Of a stretch of DNA of 64,000 nt, positions 62,631-64,000 are shown piece after piece; positions within the stretch are counted from its first letter, which is position 1, and every line of letters begins with the position of its first letter. The stretch is taken from positions 16,974,099 through 17,038,098 of the forward strand of contig OW285193.1 in assembly GCA_935421135.1 (NCBI GenBank), written 5' to 3'. Made by a program: the position numbers and the translations under genes. The notes beneath the pieces are model-generated. The model saw only the letters and a program-made list of their open reading frames with translations, made no database searches and was not told where the DNA came from. Origin of the DNA: Bugulina stolonifera (Eukaryota; Bryozoa; Gymnolaemata; Cheilostomatida; Bugulidae).

Positions 62631-64000
62631 CTCCAGGCCTCCACTAAATAGTAGGCCTACGCATTCTCAAATAACCTACAGGATATCTCTAACTGAACTA
62701 ACAAACTCATGATATTGTCTATAATAGAATATAATACAAATTAACAGGGTTCCACCTCATATGTTGTCCAAACGACAAATTTGACCAAGTGGCAAGGTGA
62801 TTCATTCACATTGAGCTCTCTTCTAAAGAGCACATTTTACTACATGCTTTATCACTGCAGTACATGGAGAGGCTTATGAAGAATTAATAATCAACTCAGC
62901 AACTGTTTGCAACCTATATAATAGCGAAATAGATGACTTATAGCTGGTATAGTAGATAATATATAGTATGCACTATCGGTCATTCACTGCACAGGTTTCA
63001 AAGTTACACTATTCAGTTTAATAGTTTTTGCCTTTCTCTTCAAATTGATAGTGGGCAGCAACTAGCCCATAGCTAATAGGTTTGATAGGCAGCAAGGTTA
63101 TTAGCTGGCAGCTAGACTGTTATTGCATAACGCTGACTTTGGACCGCACCTACACACTAAGTTCTACAGTAATGTTGGTATACAAACAATTAAACAACTT
63201 ATTGGCTTATTAAACCAACATTATACAAAGTCCGTGTTTTCTTAGAACAGGCCTATTTCGGATTTTTGACGTTCTTATACAAGGCATTAATATATGAGCT
63301 GTATATATGCTTGTAAGTCTGTATATATACTTGTATGTGTATATTATATATATGTACATGTGGGTACTTAAACATTAATTGGTGCCACTCAAGTACTTTA
63401 ACTGACGAGAATTTTGTCAAATGGTAGATAAGCTAATGCACCATCATCATTACAACTGCTTGCTCACCCCTCTATTAAGTCACATTGAAAAGTGACGCAA
63501 AATATTGAAATAATTCATTATAAGAAGTGGGTATAATAAAATATTTCTACAAATTCGTGTATTTCCCTATTATTCTGGTGACTATGTGGGTTTTATAAAT
63601 ACATCCTAATAAATCACTCATCAAATAATAAATGTGACATAATAATGGCAATAAAAATTCAAAAGTTATTAACCAATAGCATCTTCCGAGAATAATTCAA
63701 TCTCGAAATAGTTTCATAAAATCTGTTACAAAATTCTTTGACATCATCCAATAACATCCCCATATACCGGTAGTCCGTTTGGTTGGTAACATGTCCTATA
63801 AAGTTGGTGTACAGTATATGTTACAATGTATTCATGCATGTATTACAATTATCTAGTCAGTATGAGATTGGCAAAATACTCTTCTTTCAAAAATTGCAAA
63901 ATTGAAAAACTTTTTCCCTACTTTTTTCCCATGTATTGGCGAGCATTTCAAGTCTCAACCAAAATGGGAACAAAGGAAAGAGTCTTGTTGCAATTTATGG
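62631..64000. other. Non-coding end of the window
   Basis: AT-rich sequence with no exon, RNA gene or element that I could define. Confidence 0.4.

Overview
The window is animal nuclear DNA: AT-rich, with spliced genes, GT-AG introns mostly 100-1,200 bases long, and many cut-and-paste DNA transposons and minisatellites. Two genes belong to families typical of animals (a TENT5 poly(A) polymerase and a USP16/USP45 deubiquitinase). Their divergence from vertebrate proteins, together with an isopenicillin-N-synthase-like oxygenase and small secreted lectin/PAN proteins, suggests a marine invertebrate, perhaps an early-branching one such as a sponge. The species cannot be fixed from sequence alone.

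Layout. 1-15 kb: no gene I can support; a 35-bp minisatellite (12081-12367), a dispersed repeat and a small hAT-type MITE. 15.3-17.6 kb (-): a two-exon TENT5 gene. 19.5-20.7 kb: a degraded hAT transposon with a transposase tail and a 36-bp repeat array. 21.3-30.4 kb (+): a complete 16-exon USP16/USP45 gene, all exons in phase, 863 residues. 32.0-35.5 kb (-): the 3' exons of an unrecognised protein gene. 37.0-43.7 kb (-): a four-exon 2-oxoglutarate/Fe(II)-type oxygenase with one extra base in a homopolymer that breaks its frame; its introns carry hAT elements. 45.8-46.6 kb: a solo LTR. 47.4-52.7 kb (+): two tandem paralogues coding for secreted C-type-lectin-like plus PAN/apple-like proteins, one with a microsatellite-encoded Thr/Pro mucin linker. 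56.7-57.35 kb: a large array of 7-bp units with a 210-bp higher-order period. 58.1-59.6 kb (+): a small secreted prepropeptide gene with the build of an insulin/relaxin-like hormone: signal peptide, two-Cys segment, basic cleavage sites, four-Cys segment, a non-coding first exon and a phase-1 intron in the connecting peptide. Its cysteine spacing is not canonical. 59.6-64 kb: mostly non-coding, with weak candidate exons.

The genes do not form a pathway. TENT5 and USP16-like are divergent neighbours acting in RNA polyadenylation and ubiquitin removal. The three secreted-protein genes on the right share a plus-strand, signal-peptide-first, phase-1-exon layout. The most notable item is the insulin-like prepropeptide; next are the frame-broken oxygenase and the lectin/PAN pair. 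All exon models were built by hand from reading frame, splice dinucleotides, phase and family similarity, so they need transcript support.
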